From Blastocatellia bacterium (GTDB taxonomy: Bacteria > Acidobacteriota > Blastocatellia > Pyrinomonadales > Pyrinomonadaceae): a DNA stretch of 8,331 bases. Position numbers and translations under genes: made by a program. Location of the stretch: assembly GCA_003488005.1 (NCBI GenBank), contig DNND01000013.1, positions 11,433-19,763 of the forward strand, given 5' to 3'. The notes beneath the pieces are model-generated. The model made no database searches, was not told where the DNA came from, and was given only the letters and a program-made list of their open reading frames with translations. Each line of letters starts with the position of its first letter. The stretch's first letter is position 1. Of this stretch, positions 1-6,771 are shown in pieces.

Positions 1-1100
1 CGCGAGGTGGTACTGACCTCATTACCTTCTAGAAGTTCCTCAACCAGATCCACCACCTTCGCGGCCGCGTCTCCACGGCCCAGCGCGCGGGCCGCGTGCT
101 CCATGGCCGTTACCTTTTCCGGTTCGCGCACCAGCATCTCAATCTCGCCCGCCAATCTTTGCGGCGACAAATCCTGCTGCAAAATCATCTTTCCGGCACC
201 TGCCGCTTCAATCGCTTCCGCGTTCTTCCGTTGATGATCGTCGGCCGCAAACGGAAACGGAACCATCAGCGAAGCCTTCCCTGCCGCAATCAATTCCGCA
301 GTAGTCGTCGCGCCGGCCCGGCTAATCACCAAATCGGCAGCGGCAAATGCAGCAACCATGTCGTCGATGTACTTCCTAACACTTGCCTGCTCGCTCCAGC
401 CCAAATTCGCGTAGCCGGTTGCAACCTGCTCGTAGTCCGCTTCACCCGTTTGATGCGCAACTCGCAATCTTGCCTTCACTTTATTGAGCAGCGGCAACGC
501 CTCAATCATCGCCTGGTTGATTGCATGCGCGCCTTGCGAGCCGCCAAAGATCAATATTGACAACTGCGCCGGGTCGCGCTGCTTTTGCGCTATCTCAAAG
601 AACTCGCGTCGCACCGGATTGCCGGTGACCACGCCTTTGCCGCGAAAGAACGGCAACGCAGCGTCAAACGAAACTGCTGCCTTATCAATAAAACGCGCCA
701 ACACCCGATTGGTCCAACCCGGCAACGCGTTGGATTCCATCACCAGCGTCGGCAGTTTCAACAATGACGCTGTCAAAAGAACCGGGCCCGAAACATAACC
801 GCCAGCGCCGATGACCACATTCGGTCGAAATTCCTTAAGCAACGTTCGCGCCTGTCGCAGACTTTTTGGCAACACCAACAAGCCGCGGATGCGCGCCCCG
901 ATACCAACGTTTTTCAAGCCGGTGCTGTCAATGAGCGAAAGTTCAAACCCCGCCTGTGGAACCAACTGGTTTTCAAGTCCGCGGGCAGTGCCAACAAACT
1001 TCACTTCTGAGTCCGGATGGCGGCGCAGAATTTCGTTCGCCACCGCGATGCCGGGATAAATATGGCCGCCTGTGCCGCCGGCGGCGATCAGTACGCGCAT
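1..1100 (-). CDS. murG: MurG, lipid II-forming GlcNAc transferase (3' end cut off)
   Basis: Transfers GlcNAc from UDP-GlcNAc to lipid I at the cytoplasmic face of the inner membrane, giving lipid II. I translated the frame from the ATG at 1100-1098 and found it open to the window edge, with 366 residues visible. The N-terminus MRVLIAAGGTGGHIYPG carries the glycine-rich GGTGGH loop (residues about 8-13). A second glycine-rich motif, GAGGYVSGP, lies at about 98-106. The C-terminal UDP-GlcNAc-binding half shows FGGSQGAH (185-192), SRAGATTTAEL (260-270) and PFPFAADDHQRKNA (281-294), all MurG signatures. The family is usually about 355-370 residues, so only the extreme C-terminus and stop are missing. 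The ATG lies 4 nt after the ftsW TAG stop, so translation is probably coupled. A short GGA lies 7 nt before the ATG. Identity is secure. Confidence 0.96.
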   Translation of the reverse strand, partial: MRVLIAAGGTGGHIYPGIAVANEILRRHPDSEVKFVGTARGLENQLVPQAGFELSLIDSTGLKNVGIGARIRGLLVLPKSLRQARTLLKEFRPNVVIGAGGYVSGPVLLTASLLKLPTLVMESNALPGWTNRVLARFIDKAAVSFDAALPFFRGKGVVTGNPVRREFFEIAQKQRDPAQLSILIFGGSQGAHAINQAMIEALPLLNKVKARLRVAHQTGEADYEQVATGYANLGWSEQASVRKYIDDMVAAFAAADLVISRAGATTTAELIAAGKASLMVPFPFAADDHQRKNAEAIEAAGAGKMILQQDLSPQRLAGEIEMLVREPEKVTAMEHAARALGRGDAAAKVVDLVEELLEGNEVSTTS

Positions 1101-1104
1101 CGCG

Positions 1105-2304
1105 CTATCCAAACCTCGACGAAGCCACGCGTCTGGCCGGCGCCACGCGCAACCTCTTCGGTCTTCTATCGGCGACGACGCCACGAGACTTCAAAGCCGA
1201 GAAACTTACTGAGCCGGTCGCGTGCTGCGAGATATTCAGCAAGATGCCCACCGCCGCCAACGTCGGCACCAGCGACGAGCCGCCGTATGAAATGAACGGC
1301 AGCGGAATCCCCTTCGTCGGCACCAGCGACAGCACCACGCTAATATTGAACATTGCCTGCGCCACAATTCCTGTCACCAAACCCAGCGACAGCAACTTGC
1401 CGAAACGATCGGGCGCCAACAGCGAAGTACGAATGCCACGCCACAAAAACAGCGCGAAGACCAGCAGCACAGTCAACGTGCCGATCAGCCCGAGCTCTTC
1501 ACCGATGACTGCGAAAATAAAATCGGAATGCGCAAATGGCAGAAACATCATTTTCTGTTTGCCTTGCGCGAAGCCCAATCCATTTGGACCACCCGAACCA
1601 ATCGCGATCAGCGATTGCACAACTTGAAAACCGCTGCCCTGCGGATCGGCCCAGGGATCGAGAAACATGATCATGCGCCGCATGCGAAACGGAACAAAGA
1701 TCAATAGCCCCGCCACTCCAACCAACGCCGGCGCGGCAACCATTCCCAGATGCAAAAGGCGCGCTCCCGAGGTGTAGATCAGCACGCCGAAGATGACTGC
1801 CAACATCATCGCTGTCCCCAGGTCGGGCTCGGCCACCACCAGTACCGCCAGCAATCCGGTAATGAAAGCGCAGGGGACAAAAGTGCGCCAAAACGATTGC
1901 TCATCGCCGGCATGCTTCTCGAGGAAGTACGCCAGAAAGAGTGCCAGCACGAGTTTCGACAGCTCTGAAGGCTGAATTGAAAACTTGCTGAACTTGATCC
2001 AGCGATGTGCGCCGTTCACTCTGCCAAAAGCGAAGACCGCCAACAGCATTAGCACCGTCAACAGCAGCAGGCCATAAACAATGCGGCGATCGCGCAGCCG
2101 GTTGTAATCAAACTGCATGGCCGCGAGCATCACTACGAAACCAATCGACGTCCAGATGGCTTGCTTGATCACGTAGTAGTACTGACTTCCGTTTTCGCGT
2201 TGCGCGATCACCGCCGAAGCGCTGTAAACCATAACCACGCCAAACAGCGCCAACCCGACGGTCGCCGCGAAAAGCCATTTGTCTGGATAAAGCTTTTTTG
2301 CCAT
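1105..2304 (-). CDS. ftsW: FtsW, SEDS-family septal peptidoglycan glycosyltransferase
   Basis: Integral membrane polymerase that joins lipid II into septal glycan strands, working with the class B PBP FtsI. The protein is 399 residues if started at the ATG (2304-2302, MAKKLYPDKW). The frame runs a few codons further upstream to a TTG at 2316, but those codons are part of a repeat array, so ATG is preferred. About ten hydrophobic segments are visible. SEDS signatures are GAHRWI (98-103), QPSELSKL (111-118), EPDLGTA (159-165), HSDFIFAVIGEELG (259-272) and PLPFISYGGSSL (334-345). D261 in HSDF matches the position of the aspartate required for SEDS polymerase activity in other FtsW/RodA proteins. 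The tail after residue 370 is basic and variable. No good Shine-Dalgarno precedes the ATG, because the upstream bases are heptamer repeat. FtsW rather than RodA is supported by its place between murD and murG. Confidence 0.96.
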   Translation of the reverse strand: MAKKLYPDKWLFAATVGLALFGVVMVYSASAVIAQRENGSQYYYVIKQAIWTSIGFVVMLAAMQFDYNRLRDRRIVYGLLLLTVLMLLAVFAFGRVNGAHRWIKFSKFSIQPSELSKLVLALFLAYFLEKHAGDEQSFWRTFVPCAFITGLLAVLVVAEPDLGTAMMLAVIFGVLIYTSGARLLHLGMVAAPALVGVAGLLIFVPFRMRRMIMFLDPWADPQGSGFQVVQSLIAIGSGGPNGLGFAQGKQKMMFLPFAHSDFIFAVIGEELGLIGTLTVLLVFALFLWRGIRTSLLAPDRFGKLLSLGLVTGIVAQAMFNISVVLSLVPTKGIPLPFISYGGSSLVPTLAAVGILLNISQHATGSVSFSALKSRGVVADRRPKRLRVAPARRVASSRFG

Positions 2305-2390
2305 TTTCAGTTTCAAGTTTCAGATTTCAAGTTTCAAATCTCAGGTGTGCTCAACCTGAATCTTGTAACTTGAGACTTGAAACTTCTTCT
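2304..2390. repeat. Inverted heptamer array at the murD/ftsW junction (TTTCAAG type)
   Basis: On the plus strand the left arm is six 7-bp units in perfect register: TTTTCAG (2304), TTTCAAG (2311), TTTCAGA (2318), TTTCAAG (2325), TTTCAAA (2332) and TCTCAGG (2339). The right arm carries the complementary type: ACCTGAA (2354), TCTTGTA (2361), ACTTGAG (2368), ACTTGAA (2375), then decaying units to about 2390. Arms 2316-2346 and 2354-2384 are inverted repeats matching at 24 of 31 positions around a 7-nt loop (2347-2353). In the mRNA this would be a long imperfect hairpin with the murD stop codon in its loop. No U-tract follows the stem on the minus strand, so it is not a standard terminator. I do not know a named family for it; heptanucleotide tandem repeats (STRR) of cyanobacteria are the nearest known analogy. 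Confidence 0.85.
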
Positions 2391-3724
2391 TTGAAGACGC
2401 GGCCGCGATGCTCAAAACTATCGAACATGTCAAAACTCGCGCATGCCGGTGCGAGCAAAACAATGTCGCCGGGTTCTGCTGCCTGAAATGAAATCGTTAC
2501 TGCATCCTGCATATCCGTCGCAAACTCAGTCGTCGCAAACCCTCCAAGTTCATTGGCAATCGTTTGCGCGTCTTCGCCGATCAGAACAAGCATGCGCGCC
2601 TTCTCGCGAACCAGGGAGGCCAGCGGCAGGTAGGGCGCCTTTTTCCCACGGCCCCCTAGAATCAAAACGATCTTTCCCGGCTCATCCGCAAAAGCCTCCA
2701 GCGCTTTTAGCGTCGCGTCCACGCTCGTCGCTTTCGAGTCGTTGTAAAACTGGACGCCGTTCAATTCTGAAACAAACTCGAGTCGATGTTCGACCGGCTC
2801 AAAATTCTCCAGCGTTTCCCGCATCGAGTCGGGCGCCGCGCCGCAAGCCAGGCCCGCTGCCAGCGCCGCCAACACGTTCTCGACATTGTGCAGGCCACGC
2901 AGTTTCATCTCGTCCCGTTGCAGCAAAATCTTTTCACCTTCTTTCGTCCGCGAAACAATTTTGCTGCCACGCAGGAACAGACCTTCATCGAGTTCCTGCC
3001 TGACGCTGAACCTGACGACGTGTGCGCGCAAACCATTTGCCCAGCTCGAAACGATTTCGTCGTCCGCGTTCAGAATCGCCAGGTCGCCCGCAACCTGATT
3101 CATAAAAATTCCGTGCTTGGCGGCGGCGTAGTCAGTCAATGATTCGTAACGATCCATGTGATTCGGTGTAACGTTCAAAACCGCGGCAACAGCCGGATGA
3201 AAATCCTTAATCGTTTCCAACTGAAAACTGGATAACTCGGCAACCGTCCAGCCGTCTTCGCGGGAACTTTCAACCAGCGAAATCAAGGGTGTGCCGATGT
3301 TGCCGCCAACCTGCGTCGGCACGCCCGCGTCTTTCAAAAACTCCCCAAGCAGCGTCGTCGTCGTCGTCTTGCCGTTCGAGCCTGTTATCGCAACCACGCG
3401 CCCTTTCAAAAATCGTGACGCCAGCTCAACTTCTCCAATCACTTCCGCGCCGGCGCGTTCGGCGTAGCGAATCGGAATAGATTTCGTTGGCACGCCCGGA
3501 CTGACGATCACCAATTCAATCTGGTCCAACAACCAACTCGGCACCTCGCCCGGCAACAAGCCGATGCCATCAGTTTTCAATTCGAGCGCTTCGGCGTTCC
3601 ATTCTTCCAGCGGCTTGGCGTCGTTGAGCGCGACGGTCGCTCCGCGCTTTGACAAAAACTTCGCGCAAGCAATTCCACTGCGCGCCGCCCCCATTACCAG
3701 AACTTTCTTGCCGTTCAGTTCCAA
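2351..3724 (-). CDS. murD: MurD, UDP-MurNAc-L-alanine:D-glutamate ligase
   Basis: Cytoplasmic ATP-dependent Mur ligase that adds D-Glu to UDP-MurNAc-L-Ala. It has 457 residues, typical for MurD. Domains run in order: a Rossmann-like UDP-binding N-domain (GKKVLVMGAARSG, 5-17), the central ATPase with P-loop GSNGKTT (115-121), and the C-terminal ligand domain. Further family motifs are ELSSFQLE (163-170), NVTPNHMDRY (184-193), YAAAKHGIF (199-207, K203 at the position of the carbamylated lysine of E. coli MurD), EHRLEFV (312-318), NDSKAT (328-333), LGGRGK (356-361) and APACASFDMFDSFEHRG (425-441). The start is TTG at 3724-3722: an in-frame TGA lies at 3733-3731, three codons upstream, and the next Met is residue 11 inside the first strand. 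The Shine-Dalgarno is weak (GTGAG, 5 nt away). The last ten codons (V448-G457) and the stop come from the heptamer array at the junction with ftsW. Confidence 0.96.
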   Translation of the reverse strand: MELNGKKVLVMGAARSGIACAKFLSKRGATVALNDAKPLEEWNAEALELKTDGIGLLPGEVPSWLLDQIELVIVSPGVPTKSIPIRYAERAGAEVIGEVELASRFLKGRVVAITGSNGKTTTTTLLGEFLKDAGVPTQVGGNIGTPLISLVESSREDGWTVAELSSFQLETIKDFHPAVAAVLNVTPNHMDRYESLTDYAAAKHGIFMNQVAGDLAILNADDEIVSSWANGLRAHVVRFSVRQELDEGLFLRGSKIVSRTKEGEKILLQRDEMKLRGLHNVENVLAALAAGLACGAAPDSMRETLENFEPVEHRLEFVSELNGVQFYNDSKATSVDATLKALEAFADEPGKIVLILGGRGKKAPYLPLASLVREKARMLVLIGEDAQTIANELGGFATTEFATDMQDAVTISFQAAEPGDIVLLAPACASFDMFDSFEHRGRVFKEEVSSLKLQDSG

Positions 3725-3739
3725 ACAATCTCACGTCCA

Positions 3740-3838
3740 ATTAACAGTCGGCAGTCGGCAGCAGCAGTCGGCAGCAAATCCTGGCCTTCTAATAAACGTC
3801 TGGCTGCCGACTGCTCCTGCCTACTGCCAACTGATTAA
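3740..3838. repeat. Inverted heptamer-array element between mraY and murD, flanked by ATTAAC direct repeats
   Basis: The left arm, 3745-3774, reads CAGTCGG, CAGTCGG, CAGCAG, CAGTCGG, CAG. The right arm, 3804-3833, reads CTGCCGA, CTGCTC, CTGCCTA, CTGCCAA, CTG. The arms are inverted repeats identical at 27 of 30 positions, and the single 6-bp unit is in the same place in both. They enclose 29 bp (3775-3803) with no repeat. A direct repeat ATTAAC occurs at 3740-3745 and 3834-3839, abutting the arms and sharing the C with the left one, and resembles a target-site duplication. The right copy contains the mraY stop codon (TTA at 3835-3837, read as TAA on the minus strand). The element fills nearly all of the 110-nt mraY/murD gap. 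In RNA it would form a strong GC-rich stem of about 30 bp without a following U-tract. A REP- or MITE-like element is the best description; no transposase is present. Confidence 0.85.
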
Positions 3839-4989
3839 CGTAGCTTCAGCGTCGACAGGCTCAACAGCGCAAACAGGATCGCCAGAATCAAAAAGCGAAA
3901 GACGATCTTCGACTCCTTCCAATCCTGCATTTCAAAGTGATGGTGCAGCGGCGTCATCTTGAACATGCGCCGCCCGGTGCCCGTCGTGCGTTTAGTCATC
4001 TTGAAAACGCCAACCTGCAACACCACCGAAAGCGCTTCGATCACAAACACGCCCCCAACCATCAGCAGCATAAATTCCTGTTTGGTCAGCACGGCCACCG
4101 TGCCGATAGCGCCGCCAATGGCCAGGCTGCCGACGTCGCCCATAAAAACTTCGGCGGGCGGGGCGTTGTACCAAAGGAAGCCCAGACTCGCGCCCGCCAT
4201 CGCGCCGCAAAAAACCGTCAACTCCGCCGCCTCAGGCCGGTGCGTCAATTCCAAATAACGTGCCCAGCGGGCGTCGCTGGCGAGATAAGTAAAGCCCGTC
4301 AGTGCGGTCATCGCGATGAAGGTCACGCTGATCGCCAAGCCATCCAGGCCATCCGTCAGGTTCACTGCGTTCGACGAACCCAGCAACACGACAATGATCA
4401 GGACAAGATAAAAGTAAGGTCCGATAAAACTCTTGCCGTTAGGGTCAGCGGTCCATTTCAGAAAGGGTATGCTGACGTTCCACGAATAATCGCTCGCGAA
4501 ATATTTAGTCAAAATGAAAAGAACGATCCAAACACCGACCGCCACCAGTAACTGGCCCAGGAGCTTTTGTTTGCCGGTCAAACCAAGACTGCGCTGCTTC
4601 GCCATCTTGTAGTAGTCGTCGGCAAAACCGATGGCGCCAAACGACAGTGTCGCGATGACGACGATCCAGACATACACGCTCGATAGCCGCGCCCACAACA
4701 AAGTCGAAACGATTACTGAACCGACGACGAGCACTCCACCCATCGTTGGCGTGCCGCGCTTGGCCATGTGACCCTGCGGCCCTTCTTCGCGAATCTGTTG
4801 TCCGATATTCCATCTTCGTAAACCTTCGATCAGCTTGCCGCCAAACAATAGCGACAACAGCAGCGCGGTGATCGAGGCATAAGCCGTGCGAAAAGTAACG
4901 TACTGAAAAACGTTGAGCGCCTTGACGACATACCAGTCCTTGTCCTTAAAGTGACCATAAAAGAGTTCGTATAAAACGTAGTAGATCAT
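3835..4989 (-). CDS. mraY: MraY, phospho-MurNAc-pentapeptide translocase
   Basis: Inner-membrane enzyme of the polyprenyl-phosphate phosphosugar transferase family. It moves phospho-MurNAc-pentapeptide from UDP to undecaprenyl phosphate, making lipid I and releasing UMP. The protein has 384 residues, slightly longer than the E. coli enzyme (360), with about ten membrane segments. Signature motifs in order are IREEGPQGHMAKRGTPTMGG (66-85), FADDYYK (122-128, with the acidic pair D124/D125), NAVNLTDGLDGLA (207-219), FMGDVGSLAIGG (282-293, D285 matching the essential late aspartate) and TPLHHHFE (346-353, the triple histidine). All expected catalytic and Mg2+-binding residues are present. The start is ATG at 4989-4987, 25 nt after the murF TAA, without a clear Shine-Dalgarno. 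The TAA stop lies inside the ATTAAC repeat that borders the downstream inverted element. Confidence 0.97.
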   Translation of the reverse strand: MIYYVLYELFYGHFKDKDWYVVKALNVFQYVTFRTAYASITALLLSLLFGGKLIEGLRRWNIGQQIREEGPQGHMAKRGTPTMGGVLVVGSVIVSTLLWARLSSVYVWIVVIATLSFGAIGFADDYYKMAKQRSLGLTGKQKLLGQLLVAVGVWIVLFILTKYFASDYSWNVSIPFLKWTADPNGKSFIGPYFYLVLIIVVLLGSSNAVNLTDGLDGLAISVTFIAMTALTGFTYLASDARWARYLELTHRPEAAELTVFCGAMAGASLGFLWYNAPPAEVFMGDVGSLAIGGAIGTVAVLTKQEFMLLMVGGVFVIEALSVVLQVGVFKMTKRTTGTGRRMFKMTPLHHHFEMQDWKESKIVFRFLILAILFALLSLSTLKLR

Positions 4990-5014
4990 CTGTTTTCGCT
5001 AAGGCCTATTCGTC

Positions 5015-6478
5015 TTAACCTGCAAGCGGAAATCGATCTCGAATGGCGCTGACTATTTTATCGGTTGCAACTCCCCGCGAACCCTTAATCAAAACCAAGT
5101 CTCCTGCTCTGATCTCTGTCACGATGGCGCGCGCCGCTTCGTTTGAGTCGGGAAAAAATCTTGTCTCACTCAGGCCGGCATCGTTAGCGCCGGCAAGAAT
5201 CTCGGCCGCAAGTCCGCGGACTCCCCACAAAACGTCAATGCCTGCCTTAGCAATCTCGGCTCCCGCTTCGCGATGAAGTGCCGCTGCGTTAGGCCCAAGC
5301 TCCAGCATCTCTCCCGCTATCACAATGCGTCGCGACGATCGCGTTCCGCCTTCGGTTATCGTCCGCACCATGTTTACCAGCGAGCGCGGATTCGAATTGT
5401 ACGAATCATCAACGACCCGGAAGCCCGCCGCAAAATCGAGTACCTCGCCGCGCATTGGTGGCGGTTCCGCGCTGCTCAGCGCGTCTGCGATCTTTTCCGG
5501 CGTCACGCCAAACGAGGTTGCGACTGCCGCCGCGGCCAGCGCGTTCATCAGGTTATGTCGACCGCTCATCGGCAATTTAGCCGGCGAGTCTCCCAACGGC
5601 GTTTGCAAACGAAAACTAATCAACCCCAGGTGGCCAGCGTCGATCTGCTTCGCGGTAACGTCCGCCTTATTTTCAATACCGAACGTTATGGCACGGCCTG
5701 CGTGTTTTTCGCGCATGCGCATGACCAATGCGTCATCCGCATTCAGAACCGCGACGCCGTCGGGCTTAAGTCCCTCAATCAGTTCGGCCTTGGCCGCAGC
5801 AATGTTTTCAATCGTGCCCAGGTACTCAAGATGCACCGGCGCTACCATCAGCTCGACGGCGACGTCAGGCGGCGTGATCTCGCACAACCGCCGTATCTCA
5901 TGAGTCGGTGACGACATTCCCATTTCGAGTACGGCCATATCAAACTGATCCGGCGTGCGGCCATCGCTCACCATTTGCAAAACCGAAAGTGGTAAGCCCA
6001 AACCGTTGTTGTAATTCTTCTCGCTCTTCAAAACCCGGCGCCCGCTGTTGTTCAAAAGATGGGCCGTCAATTCTTTGGCAGTTGTTTTTCCGGCGCTGCC
6101 GGTTATCGCGACCACTGGTTTTCCCCATTGCCGGTAAACGCGATGGGCCAGCGTCTGCAATGCTGCAATCACGTCGTCAACCAATAACAAACGATCTTGC
6201 AATCCTTGCAGGCTTGCGTCTTCTCGCACTCGATCGGCGCGGGCGACAGCGGCAACTGCTCCCTGTGCCAGCGCGTTGGCGATGTATTGATGCGCGTCAG
6301 CGAAAGTGCCGTTAAAGCCGGCGCGGGCGTAATCTTCCTGCGAGAGCGCAAAGAAAAGCTCGCCCGCACCAACCAGTCGCGAGTCAATCGAAAAGTCTTT
6401 AATTTCTTTGTCAAACAACTCAGCGCTTGCGCCGGTGGCGTTCGCGCCCATTAAAAACGATGCTTCCCCAACCTTCAC
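5015..6478 (-). CDS. murF: MurF, UDP-MurNAc-tripeptide:D-Ala-D-Ala ligase
   Basis: Last cytoplasmic Mur ligase: it adds the D-Ala-D-Ala dipeptide with ATP hydrolysis, completing the UDP-MurNAc pentapeptide. The protein has 487 residues. The N-domain has the IDSRLVGAGELFFAL box (31-45). The ATPase domain has P-loop ITGSAGKTT (125-133), NYNNGLGLP (155-163), EMGMSS (185-190) and HLEYLGTIENIAAAKAEL (216-233). NADD (246-249) and GRHNLMNALAAAAVA (306-320) follow. The C-domain shows DDSYNSNPRS (357-366), AGEMLELG (388-395) and KGSRG (465-469). After KGSRG the usual Met-Glu pair reads Thr-Asp (472-473), which is mild divergence. The start is GTG at 6478-6476, overlapping the stop of the upstream small ORF (GTGA), with AAGAGG 10 nt before it. 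Distinction from MurE rests on the KGSR and DDSYN motifs and on the lack of a MurE-type C-domain. Confidence 0.96.
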   Translation of the reverse strand: MKVGEASFLMGANATGASAELFDKEIKDFSIDSRLVGAGELFFALSQEDYARAGFNGTFADAHQYIANALAQGAVAAVARADRVREDASLQGLQDRLLLVDDVIAALQTLAHRVYRQWGKPVVAITGSAGKTTAKELTAHLLNNSGRRVLKSEKNYNNGLGLPLSVLQMVSDGRTPDQFDMAVLEMGMSSPTHEIRRLCEITPPDVAVELMVAPVHLEYLGTIENIAAAKAELIEGLKPDGVAVLNADDALVMRMREKHAGRAITFGIENKADVTAKQIDAGHLGLISFRLQTPLGDSPAKLPMSGRHNLMNALAAAAVATSFGVTPEKIADALSSAEPPPMRGEVLDFAAGFRVVDDSYNSNPRSLVNMVRTITEGGTRSSRRIVIAGEMLELGPNAAALHREAGAEIAKAGIDVLWGVRGLAAEILAGANDAGLSETRFFPDSNEAARAIVTEIRAGDLVLIKGSRGVATDKIVSAIRDRFPLAG

Positions 6479-6759
6479 GTGATGCCAACCTCTTGCGCGC
6501 GTTTGGTCAGCAACATTTCGTGGGTGTCGTTGCCTGCGTCCAGCGCCGCCGAACTCAATTCAATACTCGATAACGATTCTCTCATTGCCGACTCAGCATC
6601 GAGAAATGTCGCCTGCTGCGCGCTAAAAGCTTGATCGAATTCGCGGACTACCGCCGGCTGCATGAAACGGTTATTGCGCAATCGTTTGCGGCAAGCGGTT
6701 ACTCTTTCTCTAAGTTCACTTCCGGCAAAATCGTTCCTCGGCTTTCGTTGGGGGATCAT
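6475..6759 (-). CDS. Small hypothetical protein in the murE position
   Basis: A 94-residue ORF filling the space between ftsI and murF. I do not recognise a family. It has no signal peptide and no membrane segment; it is polar, with a basic N-terminal third (MIPQRKPRND, then CRKRLRNNR at about 23-31) and a more acidic, probably helical remainder (for example EFDQAF, about 40-45). It shows no P-loop and no motif of any Mur ligase, so it is not a MurE remnant that I can see. Two things argue it is translated: GGAG lies 8 nt before its ATG (6759-6757), and its TGA overlaps the murF GTG by 4 nt (GTGA), the typical arrangement for coupled genes. Against this, it is short and its first part uses codons rare among its neighbours (AGA, AGG, GTA). 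It could be a small accessory protein, or mainly a leader that feeds ribosomes to murF. Confidence 0.65.
   Translation of the reverse strand: MIPQRKPRNDFAGSELRERVTACRKRLRNNRFMQPAVVREFDQAFSAQQATFLDAESAMRESLSSIELSSAALDAGNDTHEMLLTKRAQEVGIT
6489..6494 (-). promoter_or_regulatory. Ribosome binding site of murF
   Basis: Reads AAGAGG on the minus strand, 10 nt before the GTG at 6478. It lies inside the final codons of the small upstream ORF and supports GTG as the murF start, together with the fit of the MurF N-terminal box to the family. Confidence 0.55.
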
Positions 6760-6767
6760 GTTGTTGG

Positions 6768-6771
6768 CTCC
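6768..6771 (-). promoter_or_regulatory. Ribosome binding site of the 94-codon ORF
   Basis: GGAG on the minus strand with an 8-nt spacer to the ATG at 6759, within the 45-nt gap after the ftsI stop. It is one of the better Shine-Dalgarno matches in the window, and it is the main evidence for both the start and the reality of this small gene. Confidence 0.6.

Noticed and set aside
956..1627. Long plus-strand open frame of 223 codons, opposite murG and ftsW
   Set aside because: It is antisense to two well-supported genes, its translation is low-complexity Ser/Pro/Arg-rich with no recognisable motif, and it has no convincing ribosome binding site. It is a by-product of GC-rich third positions.
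1499..1891. Minus-strand 130-codon frame inside ftsW
   Set aside because: It overlaps ftsW in another frame, has Gly/Ser/Arg-rich translation and no motifs, and is a shadow of the membrane-protein gene.
2305..2316. Upstream TTG start for FtsW (adds MKLK)
   Set aside because: Those codons are part of the heptamer repeat and have no ribosome binding site. The ATG giving MAKKLYPDKW fits the family better.
3355..3371. Trinucleotide CGT run in murD
   Set aside because: It encodes the run of threonines in the P-loop region (GKTTTTT) expected in Mur ligases, so it is explained by the protein.
3740..3838. Intrinsic terminator between mraY and murD
   Set aside because: The stem is strong, but no U-tract follows it on either strand, and essential genes of the same pathway continue directly downstream.
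5706..5721. Palindromic GCGCATGCGC inside murF
   Set aside because: It is short, lies within conserved coding sequence and is readily explained by Arg/Met/His codons in GC-rich DNA.
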